In this document: piece by piece, positions 27,282-37,431 of the stretch
Layout: each line of letters begins with the position of its first letter
Position numbering within the stretch: position 1 is the stretch's first letter
Assembly: GCA_964416175.1 (NCBI GenBank)
Contig: CAYQDF010000002.1
Location: forward strand, 1 to 64,000
DNA: 64,000 bases
Direction: 5' to 3'
DNA from: CAYQDF01 sp964416175
Lineage (GTDB): Bacteria > Chloroflexota > Anaerolineae > Anaerolineales > UBA4823
Made by a program: the position numbers and the translations under genes
The notes under the pieces: model-generated
The model's database searches: none
Told to the model about the DNA's origin: nothing
The model's input: the letters and a program-made list of their open reading frames with translations, nothing else

Positions 27282-28608
27282 ATGCAAGGATATCACCTCC
27301 TCCGGCATCGGGAAATACCCGATCTACATCAAATCGACGTGTACCAGCGACATGGAGGTTTTGCGGCGTTTCGCAAGGCAGTCACCTCCATGCAGCCGAA
27401 CCAGGTCACCGAAGTGGTTAAAGCCTCCGGGCTGCGAGGCCGAGGAGGGGCGGGCTTTCCCACCGGTGTCAAGTGGAGCTTCATCGATAACAAGAACTGG
27501 CCACATTATGTGGTTGCCAACGCCGATGAGTCAGAACCCGGCACTTTTAAAGACCGCGAGATCATGGAGGGCAACCCTTTCCAGTTCCTGGAAGGAGTTG
27601 CGATTGCAGCTTACGCCATCCAGGCCAATGCCGCTTATATTTACCTGCGCGGCGAGTTCTGGCAGATCGGTGCGGCGCTTGACCGGCAGATTGCCGAGAT
27701 GGAAGCTGCCGGATTCTTAGGGGACAACCTATTTGGCACGGAATACAGCCTTCGAATGTACACTCACCTGGGGGCAGGCGCATACATCTGCGGCGAGGAG
27801 ACCGCCATGCTCGAGTCGCTGGAAGGCAAGCTGGGGCAACCCCGGCTGCGCCCGCCTTTCCCGCCTTCCTTCGGGCTGTATGGAAAACCGACTGTTGTAA
27901 ACAATGTCGAGACTTTGGCCAACGTGCCGCTGATCGTCGAGCGCGGCGCCGAGTGGTACCGCACATTCGGCACCGAACGCAGCCCGGGAACGAAGATCTT
28001 CAGCCTGTCTGGGCGCATCAACCACACGGGCAACTACGAGTTGCCTTTGGGCACGACTTTCCGCGAGCTGATTTACACTTATGGCGGCGGGATCCCGGAG
28101 GGGCGCAAAGTGAAAGCCATCATGGCGGCCGGCGCTTCTTCTGCGCTGATCGTTGCAACCGAGGCGGCTCTGGACACCCCGATGGACTACGAAAGCGTCC
28201 CCCGCCTGGGCGCCCAGCTGGGATCCGCGTCAATCATCGTGATCGACGAGACGGTCAGCATCGACTGGCTGCTGTCCAAGACCCTGCATTTCTTCAACCA
28301 CGAATCCTGCGGCAAGTGCACACCCTGCCGGGAAGGCACTTACTGGATGAGGCACCTCATCGGCCGNNNNNNNNNNTTTCCTGGTGGGCGAGGCGATCTT
28401 CGTTGGCTTCGCGTCCGCCATCGGCCGCATCCACAGCGGTGAAGCGAGCTGGAGCGACGTGGAGCTGCTGCACGAAGTTGCGAGCCAGATAAAAGGCAAA
28501 TGCCTGTGCGCCCTGGGTGAGTTCTCCATCGAGGCGGTGCTCTCCGGGATCGAACGCTTCGAGGAGGATTTCCGGGCGCGGGTCGGCGTGCAGGAATCGG
28601 TGAATTAG
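27282..28608 (+). CDS. nuoF: NADH-quinone oxidoreductase subunit F (interrupted by an assembly gap)
   Basis: The NADH- and FMN-binding 51-kDa subunit. Visible are the glycine-rich NADH loop (LRGRGGAGFPTGVKW), the FMN-binding stretch (NADESEPGTFKDRE), GAGAYICGEETAMLESLEG, and cluster N3 ligands in SCGKCTPCREGT with the fourth cysteine later in GKCLCALGEF. The frame is cut by ten Ns. Nine bases (CATCGGCCG) occur on both sides of the gap (28358-28366 and 28419-28427). If they are overlaid, the protein reads through smoothly as RHLIGRIHSGEA and gives 421 residues, a normal NuoF length. The 42 bases just after the Ns are therefore probably an artefact. Confidence 0.92.
28367..28376. other. Assembly gap (10 N)
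   Basis: Ten ambiguous bases inside nuoF, a standard scaffold spacer of unknown true length. The flanks share a 9-base repeat, which suggests that the two contigs really overlap. Confidence 0.99.
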
Positions 28609-28653
28609 TTTGAAATCAAGAACGTGATTTTCAACGGAGCCCGCGTGGGAAAA

Positions 28654-31257
28654 ATGGTGAATCTGGAGATCGATGGGGTGAAGGTCGAAGTGCCGGAGGG
28701 CGCTCTGGTGGTTGACGCGGCCAAGAAGGTTGGAATCCACATCCCGGTCTTCTGTTACCACCCCAAACTGGAGCCGGTGGGGATGTGCCGGATGTGTCTG
28801 GTGGAGATCGGTCGACCGGTGGTCGACCGATCGACCGGCGAGTTTGAGCGCGACGCCTCTGGCGCGCTGAAGATTGGATTTGGACCGAAGCTCGAAACTG
28901 CCTGCACAGTCCCTGTCTCGGAGGGTATGGTCGTGCGCGGGTTTACCGAGAACGTGAAGCGCGCGCGCAAGGATATTCTTGAATTCCTGCTCACCTCCCA
29001 CCCATTAGATTGTCCGATCTGCGATAAGGGCGGCGAGTGCCCGCTGCAGAACCTGACCATGGATTTCGGACCTGGAAAGAGCCGGTTTATTTACGACGAG
29101 AAGCAGCGCCTGGCAAAGCAGGTCCCGCTGGGGGACCTCATCTACCTGGACCGCGAAAGGTGCATCCAGTGCGGGCGGTGCGTCCGCTTTCAGAACGAAA
29201 TCGTCGACGATCCGGTGATCGGTTTTGCGCAGCGCGGTCGGGCGCTGCAGATCGTGTCTTTCTCGAATCCCGGCTTTGATTCGTATTTCTCAGGCAATAC
29301 GACAGACATCTGTCCTGTGGGAGCGCTGACGACCACTGATTTCCGCTTCCAGGCTCGCCCGTGGGAGCTGAACGCGGCTGCTTCTATCTGCCAGCAGTGC
29401 CCGGTCGGCTGCAACCTGACCGTCAATGTGCGCCGGGAGCACAAGACTGGCGGCAATATTGTAGTTAAACGCATCTTGCCCCGCCAGAACGAGTGGGTCA
29501 ATGAGATCTGGATCTGCGATAAAGGCCGGTTCGCTTACCATTACGCTGAGAACAGCGAGAGGCTGACGAAACCGCTGGCGCGGCGAGATGGAGAATTTTC
29601 GCCGGTCACCTGGGAAGAAGCGACATCCCTGGTTGCTCAGCAGTTGAAACAGGCGGGGAGCGGCCTGCTGACCCTGACCAGCGGGCGGCTTTCGAACGAG
29701 GACCTGTTCAATCTCAAGCAGCTCACCGATCACCTGGGGGGTACAAGCGGTCTGTACACGGAGATGGCAGGCGGCGACCTGGTCGCTCAGGTCGGCGTGG
29801 GAGAGGGCACGAATTTCTCCGACCTGGGTGTGGGATCAGCCGTTTTAGTAGTCGCCTCCGACCTGGAAGAGGAGGCCCCGATCTACTGGCTGCGCGTCAA
29901 GCAGGCTGCGGAACGCGGCGCGAAGCTGATCGTCGTCAACCCTCGCCGCACAAAGACCGAACGCCATGCCGCGCAGGTCTTGCGTTACCCCTATGGATCC
30001 GAGGCTGCCATGGTTCTGGCGCTGATCAACAGCCTATCCGCCAAGCGCCCGGACCTGCCCGAAGAGGTGCGTTCCATGGCGCGGCCGGCAGAGATCCGCG
30101 CAGCGGCGAAGACCCTGGCTGAAGCGGAGAACCTCATCGTCCTGTTTGGGAGCGAAGGAATCGGGCTGGAGGCCTCCCACGCCCTGGCCCAGGCCTGCGC
30201 CAATCTGCTGATTGCGACCGACCACACAGGCCGGCCCAACAACGGCATGATTGCCGTCTGGCCGCGAGCGAACGACCAGGGCGCCTGGGACATGGGGTTT
30301 CGCCCATTGGATGACCTGCCGAACGCGCTCAAATCCAGCCGGGCGCTCTACATTGCCGGGGCGGACCCCGCCGGCGACGATCCGCAGCTCGCGAAAGCTA
30401 TCGAATCTGCCGGATTCTTGGTCGTTCAGGACCTCTTCCTGACCGAGACTGCAAAACTGGCCGATGTGGTGCTCCCTGCGCAGTCGTTCCTGGAGCGCGA
30501 TGGTTCCCTGACCAGCGGCGAGCGCCGGGTTCAACGATATTACCCGGCAATCCCTGTGCACCACCGGCCAACCTCAAGCCTTAAGAGTGCAGTTTCCAGC
30601 ACGAACGGGGGAGAGCCGCATGAAACCGCTCCGCTGGCTGATTTTGCCATTACCGCCCGGATCGCTGCCAACCTGGGCCTTGAACTGGAAGGAGACCTGG
30701 CGATGCGCGTGATGGAGCGGATCGCGGCTTCTGTACCGGATTATGTCGGATTGTCTTACAAATCGCTGTCAGAGGTCGAGGAGCAGTGGCCGATCATCGC
30801 TCGGGCTGACCTTTATTACGGCGGCACGTCCTACGAAAACTCCCAGGGGTTGGGGATCCAGTTGCAGCCAGCCGCGCAGAGAGGAGAGCCGGCCTCACTC
30901 GGGTGGCGCCAGCCGCCGGAGATCGAGCAGCCCAGCGAGGGAGCGCTGCTTGCAGTGCCGGCGACCATCCTTTATGACCGCGGCAGCACGGTCCTCCCAT
31001 CTAAAGCGCTGGCCGGGCGCATTCCGGAGCAGTACGTCGCGCTGCATCCCCGTACGGGTGCCCGATTTGATATCACCGATGGGAGTAAAGTTAATTTGGT
31101 GCTGAACGAGCTGACAACCACAGTTCAGGCTCGCCTGGATGAGACCATCCCTGAGGGGATCGTTCTCGTTCCCCGCAGCATGGGAGTGCCTCTCCGCGCT
31201 CCAACGCTGGTGAAGATCGCAGCCGCTGAACCTGATTCTGAGATGGCGAGGACCTGA
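28654..31257 (+). CDS. nuoG: NADH-quinone oxidoreductase subunit G
   Basis: An 867-residue 75-kDa subunit with a chain of iron-sulphur clusters. The N-terminal [2Fe-2S] ferredoxin domain (VFCYHPKL, GMCRMCLVE, ETACTVPV) is followed by the His-Cys3 cluster (HPLDCPICDKGGECPLQ), the two-cluster region (RCIQCGRCVRFQNE and TDICPVGALT), a further cysteine set (CQQCPVGC), and a molybdopterin-oxidoreductase-like domain without obvious cofactor ligands. I use the ATG at 28654; a GTG at 28624 is an alternative. The C-terminal ADVVLPAQSFLERDGSLT block is intact. The stop shares a base with the nuoH start. Confidence 0.95.
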   Translation: MVNLEIDGVKVEVPEGALVVDAAKKVGIHIPVFCYHPKLEPVGMCRMCLVEIGRPVVDRSTGEFERDASGALKIGFGPKLETACTVPVSEGMVVRGFTENVKRARKDILEFLLTSHPLDCPICDKGGECPLQNLTMDFGPGKSRFIYDEKQRLAKQVPLGDLIYLDRERCIQCGRCVRFQNEIVDDPVIGFAQRGRALQIVSFSNPGFDSYFSGNTTDICPVGALTTTDFRFQARPWELNAAASICQQCPVGCNLTVNVRREHKTGGNIVVKRILPRQNEWVNEIWICDKGRFAYHYAENSERLTKPLARRDGEFSPVTWEEATSLVAQQLKQAGSGLLTLTSGRLSNEDLFNLKQLTDHLGGTSGLYTEMAGGDLVAQVGVGEGTNFSDLGVGSAVLVVASDLEEEAPIYWLRVKQAAERGAKLIVVNPRRTKTERHAAQVLRYPYGSEAAMVLALINSLSAKRPDLPEEVRSMARPAEIRAAAKTLAEAENLIVLFGSEGIGLEASHALAQACANLLIATDHTGRPNNGMIAVWPRANDQGAWDMGFRPLDDLPNALKSSRALYIAGADPAGDDPQLAKAIESAGFLVVQDLFLTETAKLADVVLPAQSFLERDGSLTSGERRVQRYYPAIPVHHRPTSSLKSAVSSTNGGEPHETAPLADFAITARIAANLGLELEGDLAMRVMERIAASVPDYVGLSYKSLSEVEEQWPIIARADLYYGGTSYENSQGLGIQLQPAAQRGEPASLGWRQPPEIEQPSEGALLAVPATILYDRGSTVLPSKALAGRIPEQYVALHPRTGARFDITDGSKVNLVLNELTTTVQARLDETIPEGIVLVPRSMGVPLRAPTLVKIAAAEPDSEMART

Positions 31258-32261
31258 TGGACGTTTTCTTGATCCTGGAATGGACGGCGAAATCGGTGTT
31301 CCTGCTCGTGGTGCTGCTGACCGGGTTCGCCTACCTCACTTTCTACGAGCGGAAGACCCTGGCGCGCATCCAGGTGCGGATCGGACCGAACCGGGCTGGT
31401 CCGCGCGGCTGGCTTCAGCCAGTGGCAGACGGGGTCAAGCTGATATTCAAAGAGGAGCTGATCCCCTCCCAGGCCTATCGGATCGTGTTCATCCTGGCTC
31501 CGATCGTCACAGTAATCCCGGCCTTCATCATCCTGGCAGTGCTGCCATGGGGCACTTCGATCATGATATTCGGCAGGGAAGTGCCGCTTTACCTGACCGA
31601 CATCAACGTCGGGGTGCTGTACATCGTCTCCATCGCTTCGATATCGGTTTACGGGATCGTGCTGGCGGGGTGGTCCTCGAACAACAAATACGCCATGCTC
31701 GGGGGGCTGCGATCCTCCGCCCAGATGATCAGCTACGAGCTGGCGCTCGGACTGTCCTTCATCGGGCCGATCCTGCTCGCTGGTTCGATGAGCCTGCTTG
31801 ACATCGTTGAAGCGCAGAAGCGGGTGTGGTACGTCGTTTACCAGCCAATCGGGGCTCTGATCTTCTTCATCTCAGTGCTGGCTGAAGTCAACCGGGCGCC
31901 TTTCGATATGCCAGAAGCCGAACAGGAGTTGACCGCCGGATATCACACTGAATATTCGGGGTTGAAGTTCGCGTTGTTTTTCATGGCAGAGTACATCAAG
32001 ATGATCGCGGTAAGCGCAATTGCCGCCACCCTGTTTTTTGGAGGCTTCCGCGGCCCCTTCATCGACCAACTTCCGATCCTGGGGCCTGTCTACCTGTTTA
32101 TCAAGATCATAATCTTGTTGTTCGTCATGATCTGGGTGCGGGCAACCTTGCCGCGCATCCGCTACGACCGGCTGATGGCTTTCGGCTGGAAAGTCATGCT
32201 GCCGGCGGCGCTTATTAATGTGTTTCTTACTGCTGTCGTAATGGTGTTGATCGGAGAGTAA
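31257..32261 (+). CDS. nuoH: NADH-quinone oxidoreductase subunit H
   Basis: A 334-residue membrane subunit with about eight helices that connects the quinone cavity to the proton-pumping arm. Signature segments: FAYLTFYERKTLARIQVRIGPNRAGP at the N-terminus, LAEVNRAPFDMPEAEQELTAGYHTEYSG in the quinone-side loop, and VRATLPRIRYDRLM near the C-terminus. It is translationally linked to nuoG by a TGATG junction. Nothing is missing. Confidence 0.96.
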   Translation: MDVFLILEWTAKSVFLLVVLLTGFAYLTFYERKTLARIQVRIGPNRAGPRGWLQPVADGVKLIFKEELIPSQAYRIVFILAPIVTVIPAFIILAVLPWGTSIMIFGREVPLYLTDINVGVLYIVSIASISVYGIVLAGWSSNNKYAMLGGLRSSAQMISYELALGLSFIGPILLAGSMSLLDIVEAQKRVWYVVYQPIGALIFFISVLAEVNRAPFDMPEAEQELTAGYHTEYSGLKFALFFMAEYIKMIAVSAIAATLFFGGFRGPFIDQLPILGPVYLFIKIIILLFVMIWVRATLPRIRYDRLMAFGWKVMLPAALINVFLTAVVMVLIGE

Positions 32262-32263
32262 AG

Positions 32264-32773
32264 ATGACTTTTATTACGGAATTTGCACGCGGTCTGATGA
32301 CCACGTTCAAGTCGATGTTCGAGAGACCGGTGACAATCCAGTACCCTGAGGTCAAGCGGCCGGTCCGCACGCGCTTCAAGGGACGCCACAAACTGAAGCG
32401 ATATGAAAACGGTCTGGAAAAGTGCATCGGCTGTGCCTTGTGCGCCGCAGCCTGCCCGGCGGACGCCATCTTCGTCGAGGCTTCCGAGAACACGGACGAA
32501 GCGCGCTACTCCCCCGGCGAGCGTTACGCCAGCACTTACGAAATCAACATGCTGCGCTGCATTTTCTGCGGCTACTGCGAAGACGCCTGCCCGACCGAGG
32601 CAATCGTCCTGGGTGACAATTACGAACTGTCATTCTTGGACCGGAAAAGCGCGATCTACACGCGGGAGATGTTGTTGGAACCCGTCCCGGAAGGTGGAAA
32701 ACCAACCCCGCAGAAGACTGAGCCCGGAAAATTCAACCGGTCGATCCCGGTCATGGAGGACCCGAAAGATTGA
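32264..32773 (+). CDS. nuoI: NADH-quinone oxidoreductase subunit I
   Basis: A 169-residue 23-kDa subunit with two [4Fe-4S] clusters (N6a and N6b). The two ferredoxin motifs are CIGCALCAAACPADAI (about residues 54-69) and CIFCGYCEDACPTEAI (about residues 97-112). An N-terminal amphipathic helix anchors it to the membrane arm. The gene starts two bases after nuoH. Confidence 0.96.
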   Translation: MTFITEFARGLMTTFKSMFERPVTIQYPEVKRPVRTRFKGRHKLKRYENGLEKCIGCALCAAACPADAIFVEASENTDEARYSPGERYASTYEINMLRCIFCGYCEDACPTEAIVLGDNYELSFLDRKSAIYTREMLLEPVPEGGKPTPQKTEPGKFNRSIPVMEDPKD

Positions 32774-32787
32774 GGTGACATCGAGCG

Positions 32788-33315
32788 ATGATCTCTGACG
32801 TAATCCTCTTTGCTGTCCTGGCGCTCCTGGCGATCGTCTCCGCGGTGAGCATGCTGTTCAGCCGCAACGCGGTCTATTCAGCCCTCTTCTTAATTATTAA
32901 TTTCGGGACGATCGCCGTCTTTTACCTGCTGCTGGGGGCGCCGTTCCTTTCCATGGCGCAGGTGACGGTTTACGCCGGGGCCATCATGGTCCTGTTTCTG
33001 TTTGTGATCATGCTCCTGGGCGCAGAGCAGCTGCGCCAGAGGCAGCTGATGTGGTGGCAGCAGCCGGCAGCCATCCTGATGGGGGTGATACTGCTGGTGG
33101 AAGCGGGCTATCTCTTCCTGAATCGCGGATTGGGGGAGGGCTACCTTCCGGCGTTCGAATCCCTGGTGTCAGAGTACGGTGGCCCTTCGGCCGTCGGGGC
33201 TTTGCTGTTCAACAATTACCTGCTGCCTTTCGAGATCACATCGGTACTGCTCCTGGTCGCGATGATCGGGGCGATCGTGCTGACGAAAGAGGAAAAAGGA
33301 CAGTCCAAAAAGTAA
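32788..33315 (+). CDS. nuoJ: NADH-quinone oxidoreductase subunit J
   Basis: A 175-residue membrane subunit with five hydrophobic segments. It shows the family's conserved third helix (AQVTVYAGAIMVLFLFVIML) that contains the pi-bulge of the proton path. It sits between nuoI and nuoK with short gaps, in the standard order. Confidence 0.95.
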   Translation: MISDVILFAVLALLAIVSAVSMLFSRNAVYSALFLIINFGTIAVFYLLLGAPFLSMAQVTVYAGAIMVLFLFVIMLLGAEQLRQRQLMWWQQPAAILMGVILLVEAGYLFLNRGLGEGYLPAFESLVSEYGGPSAVGALLFNNYLLPFEITSVLLLVAMIGAIVLTKEEKGQSKK

Positions 33316-33341
33316 TTTCGATTATTATCGGAGCGCCGAAC

Positions 33342-33641
33342 ATGCCTGTCACCTACTACGTCATCCTCTCCGCCATCCTCTTCACCCTTGGGGCAGTGGG
33401 CGTGCTTATCCGCCGGAACGCGATTGTCATCTTCATGTCAGTCGAGCTGATGCTCAACGCTGCCAACTTGGCCTTTGTGGCATTCTCCAAGCTGTACGAG
33501 ACATTGAGCGGACAGGTCTTCGTCTTTTTCGTCGTGACCGTCGCGGCCGCGGAGGTCGCCGTGGGACTGGCGCTGATCGTCGCGATCTTCCGCACCAAGC
33601 ACAGCATCAACGTGGATGAGATCAACAGTTTGAGGAACTGA
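33342..33641 (+). CDS. nuoK: NADH-quinone oxidoreductase subunit K
   Basis: A 99-residue membrane subunit with three helices. The two buried glutamates needed for proton pumping are seen in MSVELMLNAANLAFVAF and TVAAAEVAVGLALIVAIFR. The start is the ATG at 33342, which gives the normal family length; upstream in-frame sequence is a different frame of nuoJ. Homologous to the antiporter subunit MrpC. Confidence 0.95.
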   Translation: MPVTYYVILSAILFTLGAVGVLIRRNAIVIFMSVELMLNAANLAFVAFSKLYETLSGQVFVFFVVTVAAAEVAVGLALIVAIFRTKHSINVDEINSLRN

Positions 33642-33691
33642 GATGGTATGGATCGGGCGAACGCAGTAATCTTGGAGAGGAGTACAGGCTG

Positions 33692-35788
33692 ATGCTATTT
33701 CAGGAGATCACCTCCAGTGGACTGTCTTTCTTCGACCTTGCCCCCTGGATCGTCTTCTTCCCCACCGCCGGACTGCTGTTCAACGTCCTGTTTGGAGGCC
33801 GCCTGAGCGAGAGAGTCATCGGCGGCGTGGCGAGCGCGGCGGCCGGCCTGGCTTTTCTGGTGGCGGTCCTGCTGGCCGCCTCTCTCCTCGAGCATCCTGA
33901 GGGAACGGTGGTGCCGCTGGCGGAATGGATCCGGATCGGCGCGCTGGATATCCGCTGGGCTTTTCAGGTCGACACGCTCTCGGTGACCATGATGCTGGTC
34001 GTGACCGGCGTCGGGACGCTCATTCACATCTACTCGATCGGCTACATGCACGAAGATGTCCGCTTTCAAGGAGACCCAAGCAGGTTCAGGCGGTTCTTCG
34101 TCTACATGAACCTGTTCATCATCGCCATGATGATCCTGGTCAGCAGCGACAACTACCTGATGCTCTTCGTGGGTTGGGAGGGCGTCGGCCTGTGCTCCTA
34201 CCTGCTGATCGGGTTCTGGTTTGAGAAGGGGGAAGACGGCATCGGCAACGCCATTGCGGCCAAGAAAGCCTTTATCACCAACCGAATCGGCGATTTCGGC
34301 TTCATCATCGCCGCGCTGCTGATGTTTTGGGCGTTCGGGAGCTTCAATTTCGAAGAAGTCTTTTCACGGGCCCCCGAGATCGCTGGCGCGACTGTCCTGG
34401 CGATCACGCTCTTCATGTTGCTGGCCGTGACCGGGAAATCGGCCCAGATCCCGCTGTATGTGTGGCTGCCGGACGCGATGGCTGGACCGACCCCCGTCTC
34501 GGCCTTGATCCACGCTGCGACCATGGTCACCGCGGGTGTCTACCTGGTCGCTCGCTCATATCCTCTCTATGTGCAGGTGCCCGAGGCGCAGAACGTGGTC
34601 GCGCTGGTGGGGGGAGCGACCGCCCTGTTTGCTGCGACGATCGCAGTCGCCCAATTCGATATCAAGAAAGTGCTGGCGTATTCGACCATCAGCCAGCTGG
34701 GTTTCATGGTGGCAGCGGTCGGCATGGGCGCGTTCGGGGCGGGCATGTTCCACCTGGTGACCCACGCCTTTTTCAAGGCGCTGCTCTTCCTTTCGGCGGG
34801 GTCGGTCATCCTCGGCGTGGAACACGGCCTGCACCACCTGCAGCACGCCGGTGGGCATATCGGCGGTGGGGGGCACGTCGACCCACAGGACATGCGGGTC
34901 ATGGGAGGCCTGCGCACCCGCATGCGGACGACCTTCGTGGTGTACCTGATCGGCGCGCTGGCGTTGGCAGGCATCTGGCCGCTGGCGGGATTCTGGTCGA
35001 AGGACGAGATCCTGGCTGAAGCTTTGCACCTCAACCCAACCGTCTACTGGCTCCTGACCATTGCCGCCTTCTTCACGGCGTTTTACATGGGCCGCCAGAT
35101 CTTGCTGGTTTTCTTCGGGGAACCCCGTTCCGGGGCTGCCTCCCACGCCAGCGAGAACCCTCCCTTGATCACCGCGCCTCTGCTGGTCCTGGCATTCCTG
35201 TCCGTGTTTGGCGGCCTGCTCAACCTGCCGGGGCTGCACACTCTCACCTCCTGGCTGGAGCACACGATAGAAGTCCTCCACCCGGGCGAGTTCAACTTAC
35301 AAGTGGCTTTGCTCTCAACTGGCCTGGCGCTCCTGGGGCTCGCAGTTTCCTGGCTGGTTTACAGCCGCCGCTACAGGCAGCTCGCGCAGCTGCCCCCTGC
35401 CCGCCGGCCCGATGACCCTCTGCAGCCGCTATTGGGCCCGGTTTTCTCCCTCCTGGCGCACAAATACTGGATCGACGAGATCTACGGGCTGCTGATCCTC
35501 CGGCCCTACCAGGGGCTCTGCCGGTTCCTGGCGGACACCATCGACTGGCGCTTCTGGCACGACTGGTTCCACGACAGCCTTATCTGGCGCGGCTTCGACC
35601 GCCTGGCGGGCGCGCTGGGCGGCCCGGTAGACCTGCGCGTGATCGATGGGCTGGCCAACTGGCTAGCGAACGGGACCGTCAGGCTCGCAGGGACTCTGCG
35701 CCACCTCCAGACGGGTTACGTCCGCAACTACGCCCTTTCGGTGTTCCTGGGTGTGATCGCTATTCTTGGATACTTGATATTTCGTTAA
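33692..35788 (+). CDS. nuoL: NADH-quinone oxidoreductase subunit L
   Basis: A 698-residue antiporter-like proton-pumping subunit with about 16 helices. Conserved elements: FVGWEGVGLCSYLLIGFW, the lysine-bearing AMAGPTPVSALIHAATMVTAG, and the FHLVTHAFFKALLFLSAG segment. A His/Gly-rich cytoplasmic loop (HHLQHAGGHIGGGGHVD) follows, as is common in NuoL. The C-terminal part contains the long lateral helix that braces the membrane arm. GAGAGGAG precedes the ATG. Confidence 0.96.
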   Translation: MLFQEITSSGLSFFDLAPWIVFFPTAGLLFNVLFGGRLSERVIGGVASAAAGLAFLVAVLLAASLLEHPEGTVVPLAEWIRIGALDIRWAFQVDTLSVTMMLVVTGVGTLIHIYSIGYMHEDVRFQGDPSRFRRFFVYMNLFIIAMMILVSSDNYLMLFVGWEGVGLCSYLLIGFWFEKGEDGIGNAIAAKKAFITNRIGDFGFIIAALLMFWAFGSFNFEEVFSRAPEIAGATVLAITLFMLLAVTGKSAQIPLYVWLPDAMAGPTPVSALIHAATMVTAGVYLVARSYPLYVQVPEAQNVVALVGGATALFAATIAVAQFDIKKVLAYSTISQLGFMVAAVGMGAFGAGMFHLVTHAFFKALLFLSAGSVILGVEHGLHHLQHAGGHIGGGGHVDPQDMRVMGGLRTRMRTTFVVYLIGALALAGIWPLAGFWSKDEILAEALHLNPTVYWLLTIAAFFTAFYMGRQILLVFFGEPRSGAASHASENPPLITAPLLVLAFLSVFGGLLNLPGLHTLTSWLEHTIEVLHPGEFNLQVALLSTGLALLGLAVSWLVYSRRYRQLAQLPPARRPDDPLQPLLGPVFSLLAHKYWIDEIYGLLILRPYQGLCRFLADTIDWRFWHDWFHDSLIWRGFDRLAGALGGPVDLRVIDGLANWLANGTVRLAGTLRHLQTGYVRNYALSVFLGVIAILGYLIFR

Positions 35789-35866
35789 TGATCTTCTGCT
35801 CCCGACCCCTCGTGCTGCCAAAAATTCGAGGGGAAGGGGCAAAAAACCTCTCGCTGAGGAATTACT

Positions 35867-37378
35867 ATGGACTTTTTGCTCGAACCGCTGACCCTGGTCA
35901 CGTTCACCCCCCTGCTGGGCGTTCTGGTGATCTTGTTTCTTGATCGGGAACAGAAGAACGCCGCTCGTTGGGTGGCGTTGGTCACCTCGCTGGTCACCTT
36001 TGCCATCTCCATCTGGGTGCTCGTGCAGTTCGACCGGGGGGACCCGGAACTGCAGCTGGTGATCGACCTGCCCTGGATCCAGGTGGCGGGGTGGAACATC
36101 TCCTACCACATGGGGGTCGACGGGCTCAGCATCCTGCTCGTCCTCCTGACCACGTTCCTGACTCCTATCTCGATCCTCTCCACCTGGACCGCGGTCGAGG
36201 AGCGGGTGAAGGAATTCATGATCTTCTTCCTGCTCCTGGAGGTCGGTATGGTGGGCGTCTTCCTGGCGCAGGACCTGTTCCTGTTTTACATCTTCTGGGA
36301 ATTCACCCTGGTTCCGATGTACTTCCTGATCGGCATCTGGGGCGGACCGCGCCGGATGTACGCCGCTGTGAAGTTTTTCCTGTACACCATGGCCGGTTCG
36401 ATCCCGATGTTGCTGGCGATCCTGTGGTTGGGGATCCACCAGGGCACTTTCTCCGTGCCGGAGCTGACCCGGATGGGCGGCATCCCGGCGAACGTGCAGT
36501 TCTGGCTCTTCCTGGCGTTCGCCGCCGCATTCGCGATCAAGGTCCCCATGTGGCCGCTGCATTCGTGGCTGCCGGACGCGCACGTCGAAGCGCCGACTGC
36601 CGGCTCCGTGATCCTGGCGGGCATCCTGCTCAAACTCGGAACGTACGGCTTCCTGCGCTTCAACCTGCCGCTCTTCCCGCAGGCGGCGGTGCAGCTGGCG
36701 CCATGGATCGGTGGCCTGGCTGTGGTCGGCATCCTGTACGGCGCGATGGTGTCCTACGCGCAGAGGGACGTCAAGAAGCTGGTGGCTTATTCCTCGGTCA
36801 GCCACCTGGGATTCGTGATGTTGGGCCTGTTCGCCATCAACCCCCAGGGCATCCAGGGCGGGATCCTGCAGATGGTCAACCATGGTTTGAGCACCGGAGC
36901 ATTGTTCCTCATCGTCGGCATGATCTACGAGCGCCGGCACACCCGCGAGATGGACGCATTTGGAGGTTTGTGGCGGGTGATGCCCGTCTACGCCGTCCTG
37001 ACCCTGATCGTCACCCTGTCTTCGATGGGGCTGCCCGGCCTGAATGGTTTCGTCGGCGAGTTCACCATCCTGCTGGGGGCGTTCGGCTCCCGGGCGCTGA
37101 ATTCGCCATGGTTCGCCGGGCTGGCTGCAACAGGGGTGATCCTGGCAGCGGTGTACATGCTCTATATGTTCCAGAAGATGTTCCTGGGACCGCTGGACAA
37201 GGAGGAGAACCGTGCGCTGCTTGACCTGAACTGGCGGGAAGTTGTCACCCTGGCCCCCCTGTTAGTCTTTATCTTCTGGATCGGGCTTTACCCGGCGCCA
37301 TTTTTCAACTTGATAGCCCCGGCTGTGGACAAGTTAGTGGCTGCCCTGCAAACCGCCGCCGTGGCCGGGCTGCATTGA
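35867..37378 (+). CDS. nuoM: NADH-quinone oxidoreductase subunit M
   Basis: A 503-residue antiporter-like subunit with about 14 helices. Conserved blocks are FYIFWEFTLVPMYFLIGIWGG, with the key glutamate, and WLPDAHVEAPTAGSVILAGILLKLGTYG, with the key lysine at its end. It pumps protons together with NuoL and NuoN. A 78-base gap separates it from nuoL and a 53-base gap from nuoN. The start ATG follows a weak GAGGAA. Confidence 0.96.
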   Translation: MDFLLEPLTLVTFTPLLGVLVILFLDREQKNAARWVALVTSLVTFAISIWVLVQFDRGDPELQLVIDLPWIQVAGWNISYHMGVDGLSILLVLLTTFLTPISILSTWTAVEERVKEFMIFFLLLEVGMVGVFLAQDLFLFYIFWEFTLVPMYFLIGIWGGPRRMYAAVKFFLYTMAGSIPMLLAILWLGIHQGTFSVPELTRMGGIPANVQFWLFLAFAAAFAIKVPMWPLHSWLPDAHVEAPTAGSVILAGILLKLGTYGFLRFNLPLFPQAAVQLAPWIGGLAVVGILYGAMVSYAQRDVKKLVAYSSVSHLGFVMLGLFAINPQGIQGGILQMVNHGLSTGALFLIVGMIYERRHTREMDAFGGLWRVMPVYAVLTLIVTLSSMGLPGLNGFVGEFTILLGAFGSRALNSPWFAGLAATGVILAAVYMLYMFQKMFLGPLDKEENRALLDLNWREVVTLAPLLVFIFWIGLYPAPFFNLIAPAVDKLVAALQTAAVAGLH

Positions 37379-37431
37379 GTTTTTTTCTGTGGTCACCTGT
37401 GTGAACCAGTGGTTTCGGAGAGCAATCTAAA

